DNA of 64,000 nucleotides. Source: Aurantiochytrium sp. KH105 (lineage: Eukaryota > Sar > Bigyra > Thraustochytrida > Thraustochytriidae). This document shows positions 18,908 through 29,800 of this stretch, piece after piece. A model generated the notes under the pieces. The model was not told where the DNA came from and did not search any database. It saw only the letters and a program-made list of their open reading frames with translations. The stretch covers positions 310,001 through 374,000 of the forward strand of contig BGKB01000056.1 in assembly GCA_003116975.1 (NCBI GenBank), in the 5' to 3' direction. Numbering within the stretch: position 1 is the first letter of the stretch; the number at the start of each line of letters is the position of its first letter. A program made the position numbers and the translations under genes.

Positions 18908-19414
18908 GGCGGTGGCGAGGGGAGCGCGGGCGGGCGGGCGCGCGGGCGGGCAAGCGCCGCAAAGAAGCGCCGCGAGCGAGCGGGTGCGGCGGAGAGGGAG
19001 CAAGAAAGCAGAGAGAGAGAAGAGACTCGGAGCGAGGGGAGGGGAAGATGGGAGAAATGGGAGAGCCTGCCTGCGCTGCTGATTCGATGCGGCCTTTGCG
19101 CGTTCTCCGCGCGGGCGCCGCCGCGACACGCTCCGAAAGAGGGTGGGGGTTGCTGGCTTGCGCCTTGCGCGCCTACCTGCCTGCCTGCCTGCCTGCCTGC
19201 CGCGCGGTCGCGCCGCGCGCGCGATGGCGTTGAGGGGGATTAGGTGTTTGGGCGAAGAGTTCTAGCGCGTGCACACGGCCGCACCGCGCGTGCCTGCACA
19301 CACACAATAGGCCAACATCACATCTGTCTGCCAGTGTCTGGCAAGTACAATTGTAAAAATTTTGGACCCTTTGTTTCCGAGTCTGCGGTGCAACAACTAC
19401 TTATACGAATCTAT
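18908..19414. promoter_or_regulatory. Promoter/5' UTR of the WD40-Roc-TIR gene
   Basis: GC-rich. Holds two adjacent CTTGCGC motifs at about 19156-19173 and a (CCTG)n run at 19176-19201, then a less GC-rich stretch towards the 3' end of the claudin-like gene. Confidence 0.45.
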
Positions 19415-20431
19415 CTACACGTGCGTAATTGCCTGGGGCGAGGAGGACTCGAGGTCATCGGCCATCTTCGTATCGGCAGCGGTAGGAGCCGCCTCCTCAA
19501 GCGCCGGCAATGTGCGATGAGGCACGGCCATTGAGCTTGCTGCGATGAGCGCAAAGACAGCGGCGAAAATAGCAGCCCAAAAACCGAGTCCCAAGTACAC
19601 GGGGTCCGAAGGCTCGGTCACGACGAGAACGTATTCGTTCGCGCCGGACGCGGGATCTCCGCTCGGGACGAGAAAGCCTGCACGTCCGTCACGGATCGCA
19701 TTGTAGTAGTTGCCCGACAGAGCCAATGCAAAGTGAGTGATTTCCAAAGCAGCAGAGAGCAGAAAGGTTGCAAAGCCAAGACCGCGCATCAAACGCGAAG
19801 CATTTGCAATATAAAGGAAAGCGAATGCAATGGCCAGTGCGAGAGACACGACGGCGATGGCGCCTACAGTGAGCATGGCAATTTGTTCACCGGGGACTCG
19901 AAACGTGCCGTTAACTTCGTCGCAGAACCCGTGGACGCCAAAGTAGTCGTAGGCTGTCATGTTGTCTACTGCGTTGCCTACAATTTGCAAATCAGAGCGG
20001 CAAGCGTCATCGCTCACGCTAGAGAACTTGATACGATAGTCTGCCGCGCCGACGCCAAGCACTGTGCCTTCCATGGCGGTGAGAAGGATGGGCGAAGTTG
20101 AGAGATCTGCAGACCCGAGCAGAAAACCTTCCGTATCATACACGAACCAGCTGACTGCAAGCCATTGCGGAGTTGCCACTGCAATGACAGCGAGCACCCA
20201 CGCAAATACGCCACACATTGCTGCGCTCCCTGCCCCCTTTTTCGCACCAATGGCCGTCATCTTGTTCGTCTCGTAGTTGTCCTGACTCCTCTGACTTTTA
20301 CTTTTGACTTCTGTTTTTATCTCGTCGTGAAGGCTGTTGAGCAATTTGCAGGTTTGCTTCGAAGAGCTCGCGGTCGAGCGATCTGCCACGCGTTTATTGA
20401 TCTCGTCAAGCTGCTCTGCCCAGCGTGGCAT
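19415..20431 (-). CDS. Four-TM claudin/PMP22-like membrane protein
   Basis: 338 residues from the ATG at 20431. A later in-frame ATG at 20260 would give 281. Four hydrophobic helices: CGVFAWVLAVIAVATPQWLA; IAMLTVGAIAVVSLALAIAF; LGFATFLLSAALEITHFALA; VYLGLGFWAAIFAAVFALIA. A first extracellular loop of about 95 residues carries two cysteines and N-glycosylation sequons (NMT, NGT), and the tail is cytosolic and acidic. This is the claudin/PMP22 topology, but no family signature is unambiguous. The frame is open further to an ATG at 20590. However, nt 20475-20525 read on this strand is a long pyrimidine tract ending in CAG, so I read it as an intron 3' end and place the start downstream. Function unknown. 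Confidence 0.6.
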   Translation of the reverse strand: MPRWAEQLDEINKRVADRSTASSSKQTCKLLNSLHDEIKTEVKSKSQRSQDNYETNKMTAIGAKKGAGSAAMCGVFAWVLAVIAVATPQWLAVSWFVYDTEGFLLGSADLSTSPILLTAMEGTVLGVGAADYRIKFSSVSDDACRSDLQIVGNAVDNMTAYDYFGVHGFCDEVNGTFRVPGEQIAMLTVGAIAVVSLALAIAFAFLYIANASRLMRGLGFATFLLSAALEITHFALALSGNYYNAIRDGRAGFLVPSGDPASGANEYVLVVTEPSDPVYLGLGFWAAIFAAVFALIAASSMAVPHRTLPALEEAAPTAADTKMADDLESSSPQAITHV

Positions 20432-20844
20432 CCGGCCGAACTCAGCTTCTTGCTGGCTCTTACTAGCAAGCAGGCTGACTGAAAGAAGAAAAAAAAGAAG
20501 GAAAAACAAAGAAAAGGAAAATGTGTCTTTTGTTCGTTGGTTCACGTGACTGGCGAACTGACCGGCTGACTGCCTGCAAAACGCGGCCATGTGTGCCCTC
20601 GGTCAGCGCGATGTCGCCGACCAGGGCCGCAGCTGCGTCCCTTCCCTTCCTTGGTAGTAGTGGTCGCTGACGCAAGTACCGTGTCGCTGGTGTCGTGCTG
20701 AACCTGTACCCCCACACTTGGCCTCTGAATGACGGCCTTCAAGCACCAGCACGCAGAGGAATTCGAAGAGCACGCAAAAGGAAAGTCACTGATTCATCGA
20801 CGTAGGCCGTCGCAGCCATCATAGATAACATCTCATTAGCGTCG

Positions 20845-20885
<41 letters not shown>

Positions 20886-21111
20886 CGCACGCACGCACGC
20901 AGTCTGCATGTTCTTCCTGTCAACGTCACATGGACGAGATCATCCCATCATAAAGCAGCATGTGCATAGTCGCATAGCCTTGTGCTCACGAGATAATACA
21001 AGTGCACAAAGAAACGTGATATGGAGATAGGCCAGATTCTTTTAGTGTTTTCGATTCTTATCTTTTATCCTTCCCCCCTGACGAAACATGCAAATATTAC
21101 GTCCCAAAAAG
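20432..21111. promoter_or_regulatory. Promoter/5' UTR region with tetranucleotide arrays
   Basis: Upstream of the claudin-like gene, downstream of the ABCB gene. Contains a likely 5' UTR intron (pyrimidine tract and CAG near 20480) and a compound microsatellite at 20845-20900. No gene seen. Confidence 0.4.
20845..20900. repeat. (AAGC)10(ACGC)4 microsatellite
   Basis: Perfect AAGC units at 20845-20884 directly followed by four ACGC units at 20885-20900. Confidence 0.95.
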
Positions 21112-24100
21112 TCATTCAGACGTGCCCTCCTGAGCGTTCCAGAGAGCTGTGTAGGCCCCATCCTTGTTGGCGAGGAGCTCATCGTGAGTGCCTTGCTCGA
21201 CAGGAACACCATGCGAAAAGACGACAATCTTGTCGGCGTTCTGAATGGTTGTAAGTCGATGCGCCACAATGAGGGTAGTCGCTTGAAGCTCTTCAATCAT
21301 CGTGTCGAGCGTATCTTGCACAATGCGCTGGGACTCGTTGTCGAGAGCGCTGGTTGCTTCATCAAGAAGCAAAATCTTTGGGCGACGCATGAGGCAGCGG
21401 GCGAGGCAAATGCGCTGGCGTTGGCCGCCACTGAGCTGGCTTCCCTGGGGGCCCACATCGGTCTGGTAGCCGTCCGGAAACTCCATGATGAAATCGTGAG
21501 CGTTGGCCCTCTTGGCAGCAGCTTCGACCATCTCCTGCGTGACTGGGGTGTTATCGCCGTCGGCGCCGGCAGGAATACCATAGGCAATGTTCTCAAAGAT
21601 GGTCGTCGCAAAGAGCTGACCCTCCTGCTGCACAAAACCAATCTGCTGGCGCAGCCACGCCACGTTGGCATCCTTGGCCTCGACGCCGCGAATCTTGACC
21701 GATCCGCTTGCAGCATCGTAAAAGCGTTCCACCAGCCCAACGCAAGTCGACTTGCCGCTGCCCGAGGCACCGACGAGCGCCACAGTGCTTCCACCCTTGA
21801 TATTCAGCGACATGTTCTCGTACACGAGCGCGTCCGGGCGCGTAGGGTAGGCAAAGTTGACTGCAGAAAAATCAATATCCTCCGAAGTGACGGCCTCATC
21901 CTTGAGACCCGAAGAATCGGCAGCATCGATCTTAGACTTGCGGTCGATGATGCTAAAGACATTGCTGACGCCCACACTCGCCTTGGCAATATCGGGCGTC
22001 ATGGCCGCCGACTGACCAATGCCAAAGCCGACCATTAGAATGGTCATGACACTTGTGAACACATCGCGGAACGTGTAGCCCTCGTTGGCGATAAGGCGCG
22101 AGGCATAAAAGAAGGCCACACCATAGACCATGAAGATGACGCACTGCGAAAACCCAAAGCCGAGACCGCCACTGATTCCCTTCTTGACGCCAAGCTTCGA
22201 CGGACCGACCAAATGCTTGTCATACAAGTTGATGACACGCGTGCGCAGACCGAACGCCGTCACCGTGCGAATGCCGTAAATGGCTTCCGTGAGCGTCTGA
22301 CCAGCTTCTGCCATGGCCACGTCGTCCTCCTTGGCAAGGCCCGACATGACGATGAGCTGCAAACCAGCGCCAACAATGATGATGGGCAACATGGCCACGA
22401 GCGCCAGCGTGAGCTGCCAACAAAAGACAAAGCCGATGACTATGCCTGAAATCGCCGTGACCGAGTTCATAACAGCAAGACCCATGCGGTCTGTCACCGA
22501 AGCCTTGACCACTGAAGCGTCCGAGGCCAACTTGGACGTGAGAGCGCCGACGCTGTTTTTGCGCTCGTCAAAGAATCCGATCTCCTGACGGAGCGCGGCG
22601 CGAAAGAGCTCGAGACGCACGCGCGTGGTCATGCGTTCGCCAATGATGCCAAAGTATGTAAACTGTGCCCAGTAGCCAATGCCCGTAAGTACAGCCAACC
22701 CAATGAAAAAGTAAACGTAAAAGTTTGCTTCCTCCGAGATGATGTCTTGCGTCGGAAAGTAGTACACTGTGGCGATACCTGAAAAGAGAATTCCAAAGAG
22801 GGGCATGATGACGCCGTTGATGCAGGCCGCCAACATAGCTGGCACGTACAAGAGCTTTTCTGGTGCGCTGTAGGCAAAGAGACGACGCGTCGAGACCTTG
22901 TAAAGCTCCTTCTTCTTCTTCTTCTTCTTGCCCTTGGCGCTACCGTCTCCGGAAGACTCGTCGTCGCTATCAACGTCTTCTTCGTGGGGTGCGATCTCGT
23001 TTGTCTTCATTGCAGACTTGTTCGCGGCCGGCATGCCCGCAGCAGAGGCACCGCGACTCGTGCGCGCGTCGCCTGCCATAAGGCTGTTGCCGCTACGGGC
23101 CTTGGAAGCGCTGATGGCCCCACTACCCTCGCGAAAGCTACCGCTGCCTTCTCGCGGTCCTGACGCGGCGCTCAGATGCGAACCAAAACGCTGCTGCACT
23201 TTGTCATCCGAGGCCATGAGCGCTTGAATGTCCACCTCACCGGCTTCTTCGCCATTTTCGCCTTCTTGTGAGCGCTGCGCCGCGGCAACGAGTGCCGAGT
23301 ACATGCCGTCAAGGGCCAAAAGTTCAGAATGCGAGCCTTGCTCGAGAACGCCACCCGCATTGGCACCGAGAACGACAATTTTGTCTGCGTTGCGAATGGT
23401 ACTCAGGCGGTGCGCAATGACAACCGTGGTACGGCTGCGCTTGCGCAAGAGGTCATCGAGGGCGCGCTGCACGATGCGTTCCGACTCAGAGTCGAGCGCA
23501 GAGGTTGCCTCATCGAGAATGAGCGTCGAAGGATCACGAATGATGGCGCGGGCAATGGCGATGCGTTGCTTCTGACCGCCTGAAAGCGAGGATCCTCGTT
23601 CGCCCACAAAGGTGTCAAAGCCCTCTGGAAGCTCGCTGATAAAGTCGAAGGCATTGGCGGCGCGCGCCGCGTCCTCAATCTCCTGACGGGTGACCACCAC
23701 GCCGGGCGCGGCGCCCTGGGCAATGTTGTCGGCAATCGTAGTCGCAAAGAGGACAGGTTCCTGACCAACCAGTCCAATTTGCGCGCGCAAGGATGCGACG
23801 TTGAACTCGCGAATGTCCCTGCCGTCTAGCGTAATCTTGCCGCCCTCTGGATCGTAGAATCGCATCAGAAGCTGTGTGACTGTGCTCTTGCCGCAGCCAG
23901 AACCGCCGACCAGCGCGGTGGTCTTGTTCGGCTCAATTTCCAGGTTGACTCCATTGAAGATGAGCACGTCTTTTCGGGCGGGATAGCGAAAGGTAACATT
24001 TTCGAGACGGTATTTGCCCACGAGGGTGGACTTGTTCACCTCGTCGCCAGGCGTTCCGCTTGCGTCGATCTCGGGCTCGCGATCAATGACTTGAAAGATT

Positions 24101-25524
24101 TTGCCTGCCGCCGCACGCGCGTTGGTCAAAGAAGTGATGCCAGGCGCCGCTTGGCCGATGGCCATGGATCCAATGATGATGGAGAAAAAGCAGGCAAGAA
24201 TGTCGCCGCCATTGATGCATCCTGCATCGACGCCCTCGCGATTGCAGCCACAGTTGCACATTGTGCACGAGCAGACATCTGCGGCGTTTTCAAAGGTGAA
24301 TGAGGGTTCGTCGTATTCGTAGACCTGGCAGCCAAGCTGCAAGCCCTGCTCCCAGGAAATGGTGCGGCCGACCTCGCAGTACTGCGCCAGCGAAGGATCC
24401 GACATGAGGCTCGCATCGAAGGGATAGTCATCAGCTGCCTGATCGCCACTCTTAAAGACGAGCACGGTGCCGAACCAGAACGCAAGTGCATAGCAGCCAA
24501 AGTAGATGCCAAAGGTGAAGCCCATGCCGAATCCCTGAGCACGCGACTTTTTGATACCGTTATCTTCGGCGTGCTTGAGCTCGTCATTGTAACGCTCCAC
24601 GGTGCGGTTCTCAATCGAGTAGCTTTGGATCGTACGCACAAGAGAGAATGCTTCTTCCGCGACGGCGCCAGCGCGCGCGTAGGCTCCAAGACCTCCACTG
24701 GTGGCATCTGCCATGAGTTTCATCATCATGAATCCACCGGCAGCGAGAAGTGGTGCCACGGCCAGAATTACAAGTGTCAGCTTCCAGCTGTACACAAAAC
24801 CAACCACGTATCCAGCGAGAAACATGGCAATGAATTGGAACATGGCTCCAAGCTTGTCGCCCAGACCGTCGCGAATGACCACGGTGTTCTCGGCAATTTT
24901 GCTAGAGAGCTGACCGGGGTTCGAGGTATCGAACCAGGCGACCTCTTGCCGCAGAATGGAGGCAAGATACAACTTGCGGATGCGCAGTGTGATGCGCTCG
25001 CTCAAGATGGTGAAGAAGGCAACCTGACCTGCGCCGCAAGCAAAGGCGCCGAGGGCGATCCATGCGAAAAGCTTGGCATAATGTTCGCCTGCACCCAGGA
25101 CGTCTCCGCCGTTAAAGTCGTCAACAAGGCCTCCAAGCAGAATCGAAAACAACGGCAGGGCTACGCCGGTACCGGCTCCGCAAATCACGCCTGCCACACC
25201 CAGCAGGATGTCGAGCCAGTCCGCGTACTTGAAGAGGCCCCGGAACGAGACCGAGGGGGCCTCATCCTCGTCACCCTCGCTCGAGTTCCCGTCGCCGCCG
25301 TTGCCCTTCTTGCCCTTGGACGACGCCCCCTTCGTCCCGGCCTCCTTGCGCACCTCCACGGCGACCTCTCGCGCGTCCGGGTCCGCCTTCTTCTCCGCCG
25401 CCGCGGCCGGCGCTGCTTCTGCCGCCGTCGAGGCCGCCACCTCGGCCGCCGGCAGCGCCGCGGCGGGCGGCGGGACCGGCGCGGGGGCCGTCGCCGCGGC
25501 GGCCTCCTCGGGCGTCGCCGCCAT
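21112..25524 (-). CDS. Full-length ABCB (MDR/P-glycoprotein-type) ABC transporter
   Basis: 1470 residues from the ATG at 25524 (GAGGCCATGGCG). The frame is open 68 codons higher, but that part is Arg/Ala-rich non-coding-like sequence. TMD1-NBD1-TMD2-NBD2 in one chain, as in animal and plant ABCB exporters. NBD1: Walker A GGSGCGKST, signature LSGGQKQRIAIARA, Walker B LILDEATSALD. NBD2: GASGSGKST, LSGGQRQRICLARC, LLLDEATSALD. All ATP-site residues are kept, so both sites look active. The N-terminal 120 residues are Ala/Pro/Glu-rich. The loop between TM5 and TM6 of TMD1 holds an insertion of about 70 residues with eight cysteines (residues about 370-440) that the second half lacks. The linker after NBD1 is long, Ser-rich and charged, like the phosphorylated linker of P-glycoprotein. 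Likely plasma- or vacuolar-membrane export of hydrophobic compounds. Confidence 0.95.
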   Translation of the reverse strand: MAATPEEAAAATAPAPVPPPAAALPAAEVAASTAAEAAPAAAAEKKADPDAREVAVEVRKEAGTKGASSKGKKGNGGDGNSSEGDEDEAPSVSFRGLFKYADWLDILLGVAGVICGAGTGVALPLFSILLGGLVDDFNGGDVLGAGEHYAKLFAWIALGAFACGAGQVAFFTILSERITLRIRKLYLASILRQEVAWFDTSNPGQLSSKIAENTVVIRDGLGDKLGAMFQFIAMFLAGYVVGFVYSWKLTLVILAVAPLLAAGGFMMMKLMADATSGGLGAYARAGAVAEEAFSLVRTIQSYSIENRTVERYNDELKHAEDNGIKKSRAQGFGMGFTFGIYFGCYALAFWFGTVLVFKSGDQAADDYPFDASLMSDPSLAQYCEVGRTISWEQGLQLGCQVYEYDEPSFTFENAADVCSCTMCNCGCNREGVDAGCINGGDILACFFSIIIGSMAIGQAAPGITSLTNARAAAGKIFQVIDREPEIDASGTPGDEVNKSTLVGKYRLENVTFRYPARKDVLIFNGVNLEIEPNKTTALVGGSGCGKSTVTQLLMRFYDPEGGKITLDGRDIREFNVASLRAQIGLVGQEPVLFATTIADNIAQGAAPGVVVTRQEIEDAARAANAFDFISELPEGFDTFVGERGSSLSGGQKQRIAIARAIIRDPSTLILDEATSALDSESERIVQRALDDLLRKRSRTTVVIAHRLSTIRNADKIVVLGANAGGVLEQGSHSELLALDGMYSALVAAAQRSQEGENGEEAGEVDIQALMASDDKVQQRFGSHLSAASGPREGSGSFREGSGAISASKARSGNSLMAGDARTSRGASAAGMPAANKSAMKTNEIAPHEEDVDSDDESSGDGSAKGKKKKKKKELYKVSTRRLFAYSAPEKLLYVPAMLAACINGVIMPLFGILFSGIATVYYFPTQDIISEEANFYVYFFIGLAVLTGIGYWAQFTYFGIIGERMTTRVRLELFRAALRQEIGFFDERKNSVGALTSKLASDASVVKASVTDRMGLAVMNSVTAISGIVIGFVFCWQLTLALVAMLPIIIVGAGLQLIVMSGLAKEDDVAMAEAGQTLTEAIYGIRTVTAFGLRTRVINLYDKHLVGPSKLGVKKGISGGLGFGFSQCVIFMVYGVAFFYASRLIANEGYTFRDVFTSVMTILMVGFGIGQSAAMTPDIAKASVGVSNVFSIIDRKSKIDAADSSGLKDEAVTSEDIDFSAVNFAYPTRPDALVYENMSLNIKGGSTVALVGASGSGKSTCVGLVERFYDAASGSVKIRGVEAKDANVAWLRQQIGFVQQEGQLFATTIFENIAYGIPAGADGDNTPVTQEMVEAAAKRANAHDFIMEFPDGYQTDVGPQGSQLSGGQRQRICLARCLMRRPKILLLDEATSALDNESQRIVQDTLDTMIEELQATTLIVAHRLTTIQNADKIVVFSHGVPVEQGTHDELLANKDGAYTALWNAQEGTSE

Positions 25525-26896
25525 GGCCTCGCCTCCTCGTCTCCGCGCGCGCGCTTCCTTCGCCGCGCAGCCTGCGAGCCCGCGTCGAAGCGCGTCTGCT
25601 GCTGCTCGTCGCTCGCGCCCGCGCGCCAGAACGTGCCTCAGAACCGCGGCACGATCCGGGTTTGTTTCTTTTCTTCCCCGCTCCGCGTCCGGTCTCGGCC
25701 CTGCGCTTTCTCGCGTCCCGGTCTGCACCTGCCTGCTGCGTCGGCTGCGCTCTCAGTCGCTATCCCGGCCTCGCGTTCGGGGTCTGCCGGCCTGCTCTGC
25801 GCCGCGCTCTGCCTGCGCGGTCTTGTCTGGCTCGCGCTGCTGCTGCGGCTGCTGCTCGCGCTCCCAGCCGCGACTGCGAAGCGACTTGCGGTTTTCTGCC
25901 CCTGGAAATCGCGGCAGGATCACCATACCATGATCGTTATCGTAATCGTTGTCATCGTCGTCGTTTCGTCATCGTCGCCGCGGAAACGTGCTGCTGCTGC
26001 GCTCTCGAGCGGCGCGAGGTCGCGTCGTTGCGGCGGACGCAGCTAGCGAGCTCGGCGCTCGCTCGCTCGCGCGATGCCTTGCGTTGCGTTGCGGCGCGTT
26101 GCGAGGCGCGCCCGGTCTTGACGTAGACACCATCGTAGACTCGCGTCCCGCGCGCGCCGTTTGCGACAGAGCACACCGCGCCCCTGTCATTCATTCATTC
26201 CCTGCTCGACCGACCGACCACCTGCACCTGGCTGCGTGCAGCAGCAGCCAGAGCTTTGCAGGCTTCCCGAGGGCGCGGTGCGGACGTGATGGGAAAAGAA
26301 CTCGGAGCAGGCAGGCCGAGATTCGTTCGGGTTGTGATCTACCACGAGTTTCGTCGCGAGCAAGTCCGCCGCGCCGATGAGCGCCAAGACGCCCTGAATT
26401 CTGTCGCGACGGTCCGCGACTCGAGCACCGGCGCGATCGGTCCCTGGGCCCGGCGTCGTCAAGACTTCGGCTCCGGAGCGATAGCGCATCGCATCGGCCT
26501 TTGATGTCGCAGAGCTCAGGACCGACCGACGAGCGACGTCGAGGCGGCAGCGGCGTCGTCATCAGCAGCAGCTGCAGCAGCAGCAGCTGCAGCAGCAGAT
26601 GATAGTGAACGAATGGGTGGATGCGGCTGTCTAGGAGGATCGATCAAGGACCGAGGCGCCATGCGCCGGGCTGGAGTGGCGACATTTTGGAGGACGTAGG
26701 ACGTAGGGGGGAGGAGGAAGAAACGAAAAGCAATGCTGCTGCTGGCTGCTGCTGCAGCTGCTGCTGCTGCTGCTCGCCCGGGCGGGCGGGCAGGCGGAGA
26801 TGATGAGCACAAGAGCACGACTGCGAGGTTTCGCTGGAAAGACAGTTTAGAAGGGACTCTATTCTACTACTACGTGCGCCGACCACGCGGCTACAA
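25525..26896. promoter_or_regulatory. Intergenic region: ABCB promoter and channel-gene 3' flank
   Basis: About 1.37 kb. The left part is the GC-rich 5' region of the ABCB gene. Around 26560-26600 and 26745-26775 are CAG/CTG-rich tracts. Open frames on both strands through these tracts are repetitive and not supported as genes. Confidence 0.4.
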
Positions 26897-29800
26897 CTAA
26901 CCGCTGGCATTCGCACCAAAGACGACGCGTTGACGGCTCCGCGGACTCCGAGGCTTCGAGGAGGGCTGCGGCACAGAGGTCGTCTTGAGCAGACCGTCCG
27001 AAGACTGCGGCAGCGTAGACGTGGACCGCGAAAGCCCATGCGAACGCGCGCGCAAGAGCACGACCTCCCGCTCGAGTCGACGATTGCTCAGAATGAGCTC
27101 CTTGACCGAGAGCGCGAGGTCCTCAATGTCCTTCTTGCTCGCCGCAGAGGAGGATGACGAGAAATTCGCATGCGAAGAAAACAATCTCGAGCGCGAGCCC
27201 AATCCATCGCCAGACTTGTCGTCGTGCTGAGACCTGGGCGCATGAAAGACAGTAATGAGCTGGAGTTCCGATTTCTCGCTCAATGCCGCGCCAAATTCCT
27301 TGTCCACCGGCTCAAAGTGCAGCTGCCCAGACCCAGAGCGGTGGCCGCGCACCTCCATATCCGGGTGCAACGCCTTGGAAGCCGCAGCAACGCGGTCGAC
27401 CTTTGGCCACGTAAACCCGCCCGTAGAACCCCGCACGCGATTGTACAAGGCGAAGAGCCAAGTCCGCACACGATGGAAAACATGCGAATTGCGCTTGCGG
27501 AAGACGGCGAGCTCTTCAATGTACGAGCGCGGAAGCTCCACCTCCACCGAGTCGTCCACCATTTCACGCACGTACTGGTTCGAGTCGCCGGGGGGAATGT
27601 ATCGTCCAGAACGCTTGGCAATCTGCGCGGCTGTCTTGGAAAAGATGATCGAGTTCACGGCCATCTCGTAATGCTCGTAGAAAAGCACAAGACGCGCCTT
27701 TTGCATCATCCAGGCCGCCTGCGAATTCTCGCTAATCTCCTCATATGTGTTGGTCATGACCGCCACCAAAAGGTTGACGACCACCAGACTGACGAGCACC
27801 ATGTACACGGCAAGCACAAGAAAAGCAAACCACTTGCGCCAAAAGATGCTGTCCTCGTTCAGTGTCGTCACGTCCAGGTTAAAGATGAACATAAAGAGAT
27901 TGATCCACGACATGCCCACCGAATTGTACTCGAGCGCGCTTTGCTCGTCCTTGAAGAGTACCGCCATCGAGAGCGAAAACCCCGTAATCAGCGTAAAAAG
28001 AACCAAGAAATACACAATGTTGCGCGAAATCATCCTGCGAATCGTTGCCATTGGCACACCAATGGACTCAAAGCCCTCGCCAAAGACCAGGCCCCGGTAA
28101 AAGAGCCGCGGAATGACCACTGCACTCAGCACGTCTGCCACAATCAGCGCAATGTCAGGGTGCCCGTCCTCGGAAATATCTCTCCGCGGGATCGCGCGAA
28201 GTAACTGCGCCCCAAAGACCGCCACATGCGGAACAATGAAAAAGGCCTCGTTGCGCAGTTTGCAGTGCAGCACGTTCGACCACCGTGGCGCCCCGCCACT
28301 CAGCATGTCTGCCAGACGCGCCTGCACCACGTGAATGTACGTGTACCGCGCATTCAAGGCAAAGAGGATCACATGCGCAATCAGATTCACCAAGCCCATC
28401 ACATTGGTCAAAGACGGTTCCCTCCAGACGCTTGCAAGGACGCCATACGGAAGCACTCTATACGCGCTAAAGACGCTATAGACCAACAGACCTGTGAATG
28501 CGACGTGCACGAGGAACTCGAAAAAGACGACCTCTCGCGTGAAGAGGGTCCAACGCGCGTTCAGCACGAATTGCACGACGCGGTGCGATATGAGCTCTGC
28601 ATTGTCGGTAAACACCATTTCCTTGAGCGCAAAGCTGCTGTGCGGAATGGTCCCGAGTAGCGAGATATTGTACGAGAAAACCTGCGCATTGTTTTCCCAG
28701 TGCAAAAAGTTACGCTGCTGGTCGAGAATCTTGAGAGCCAGAGACGGTCGCTCACGCACGATGACATTGAAAAATGCCTCATAAAACGAAGAAGAGCGCG
28801 ATGCGTAAACATCGGTCAGCGATGTCCCATTCTCGTCGTACTCGGGAATAACCTCCTGCTCCAGATTCGCGCGTCGGCCTGTGAGGAACGCGCGTTTCAG
28901 CACGGTCCACTTGTTGCGCGCATTCTGTTGTAGCATGCGTTGCTGCAATTTTGCCGTCACCCCGCCGTTGCTTGACTCTTGCACAGAAGAAGAAGCCGTT
29001 CCACTCGAACCATACGAAGTTCGCGAACCCGCGCGCAAGAGCGGATCCCCGGACGCCGGGTCGGAGGCCACCGAAGAGGATGCGTCCATCTTGGTCGCTT
29101 CGACGTCAAGATCATCAACGCGGCGGCTATCTTGCGAGCGAAAGAGGCGCTTTGACAAATCTAAAAGGTACAAGGCCACACGGTGCTCTTCGTCGCTGGA
29201 GGCACGCAAGGCTGCTTCTTCGAGAGGGAGTCTTCCGTCGTCATTTGTCACATCCATGCGCGCGCCCTTGCTGACAAGGTACTTGGCCACGTCCACCGAG
29301 GTCGCCAGGTGTAGGGCAGTGTTACCGGAGAAATTGCAAAAACAGACGTCGGCACCGGCGCGCACAAGAACCTTGACGACGCGCTTGTTGTCAGCTGCAG
29401 TTGCCCACTGCAGCGGGGTCGACCCATTGTATGTGGTACGTGCATTGACGTCCGCGCCTGCGTCCAAAAGGTATCGGATAATGTCTAAATTGTCGTTGTG
29501 CGTCGCCGTGTGAAGCGGGGTCTGCCCATTGAGGCCTCGAATGTCCACATCGACCCCGTGATCCACCAAAAGTCGACACACTTCTACAGAAGTCGCAATA
29601 TGAAGAGCGCTTAGGCCGTACGAGACGGCATCTTTAACGGGATTTAGCTGAGAGGCTGCTTCGACCGACATCTGTTCCAGACACCGTCGAGCCGCCTTGG
29701 CATCGCCGGCGGCGCTGGCACTCATGAGTTTGTAGAACGCAGCCTCTGATCCCTGTACGAGGCTTCCAAGACGCACCAAAAGTCTGTCCTCGCGAGTGTC

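Noticed and set aside
19130-19260. Upstream extension of the WD40-Roc-TIR protein beyond 18907
   Set aside because: The 74 extra in-frame residues are Pro/Ala/Arg/Ser-rich 5' UTR-like sequence, while the ATG at 18907 has a strong context and starts directly at the propeller.
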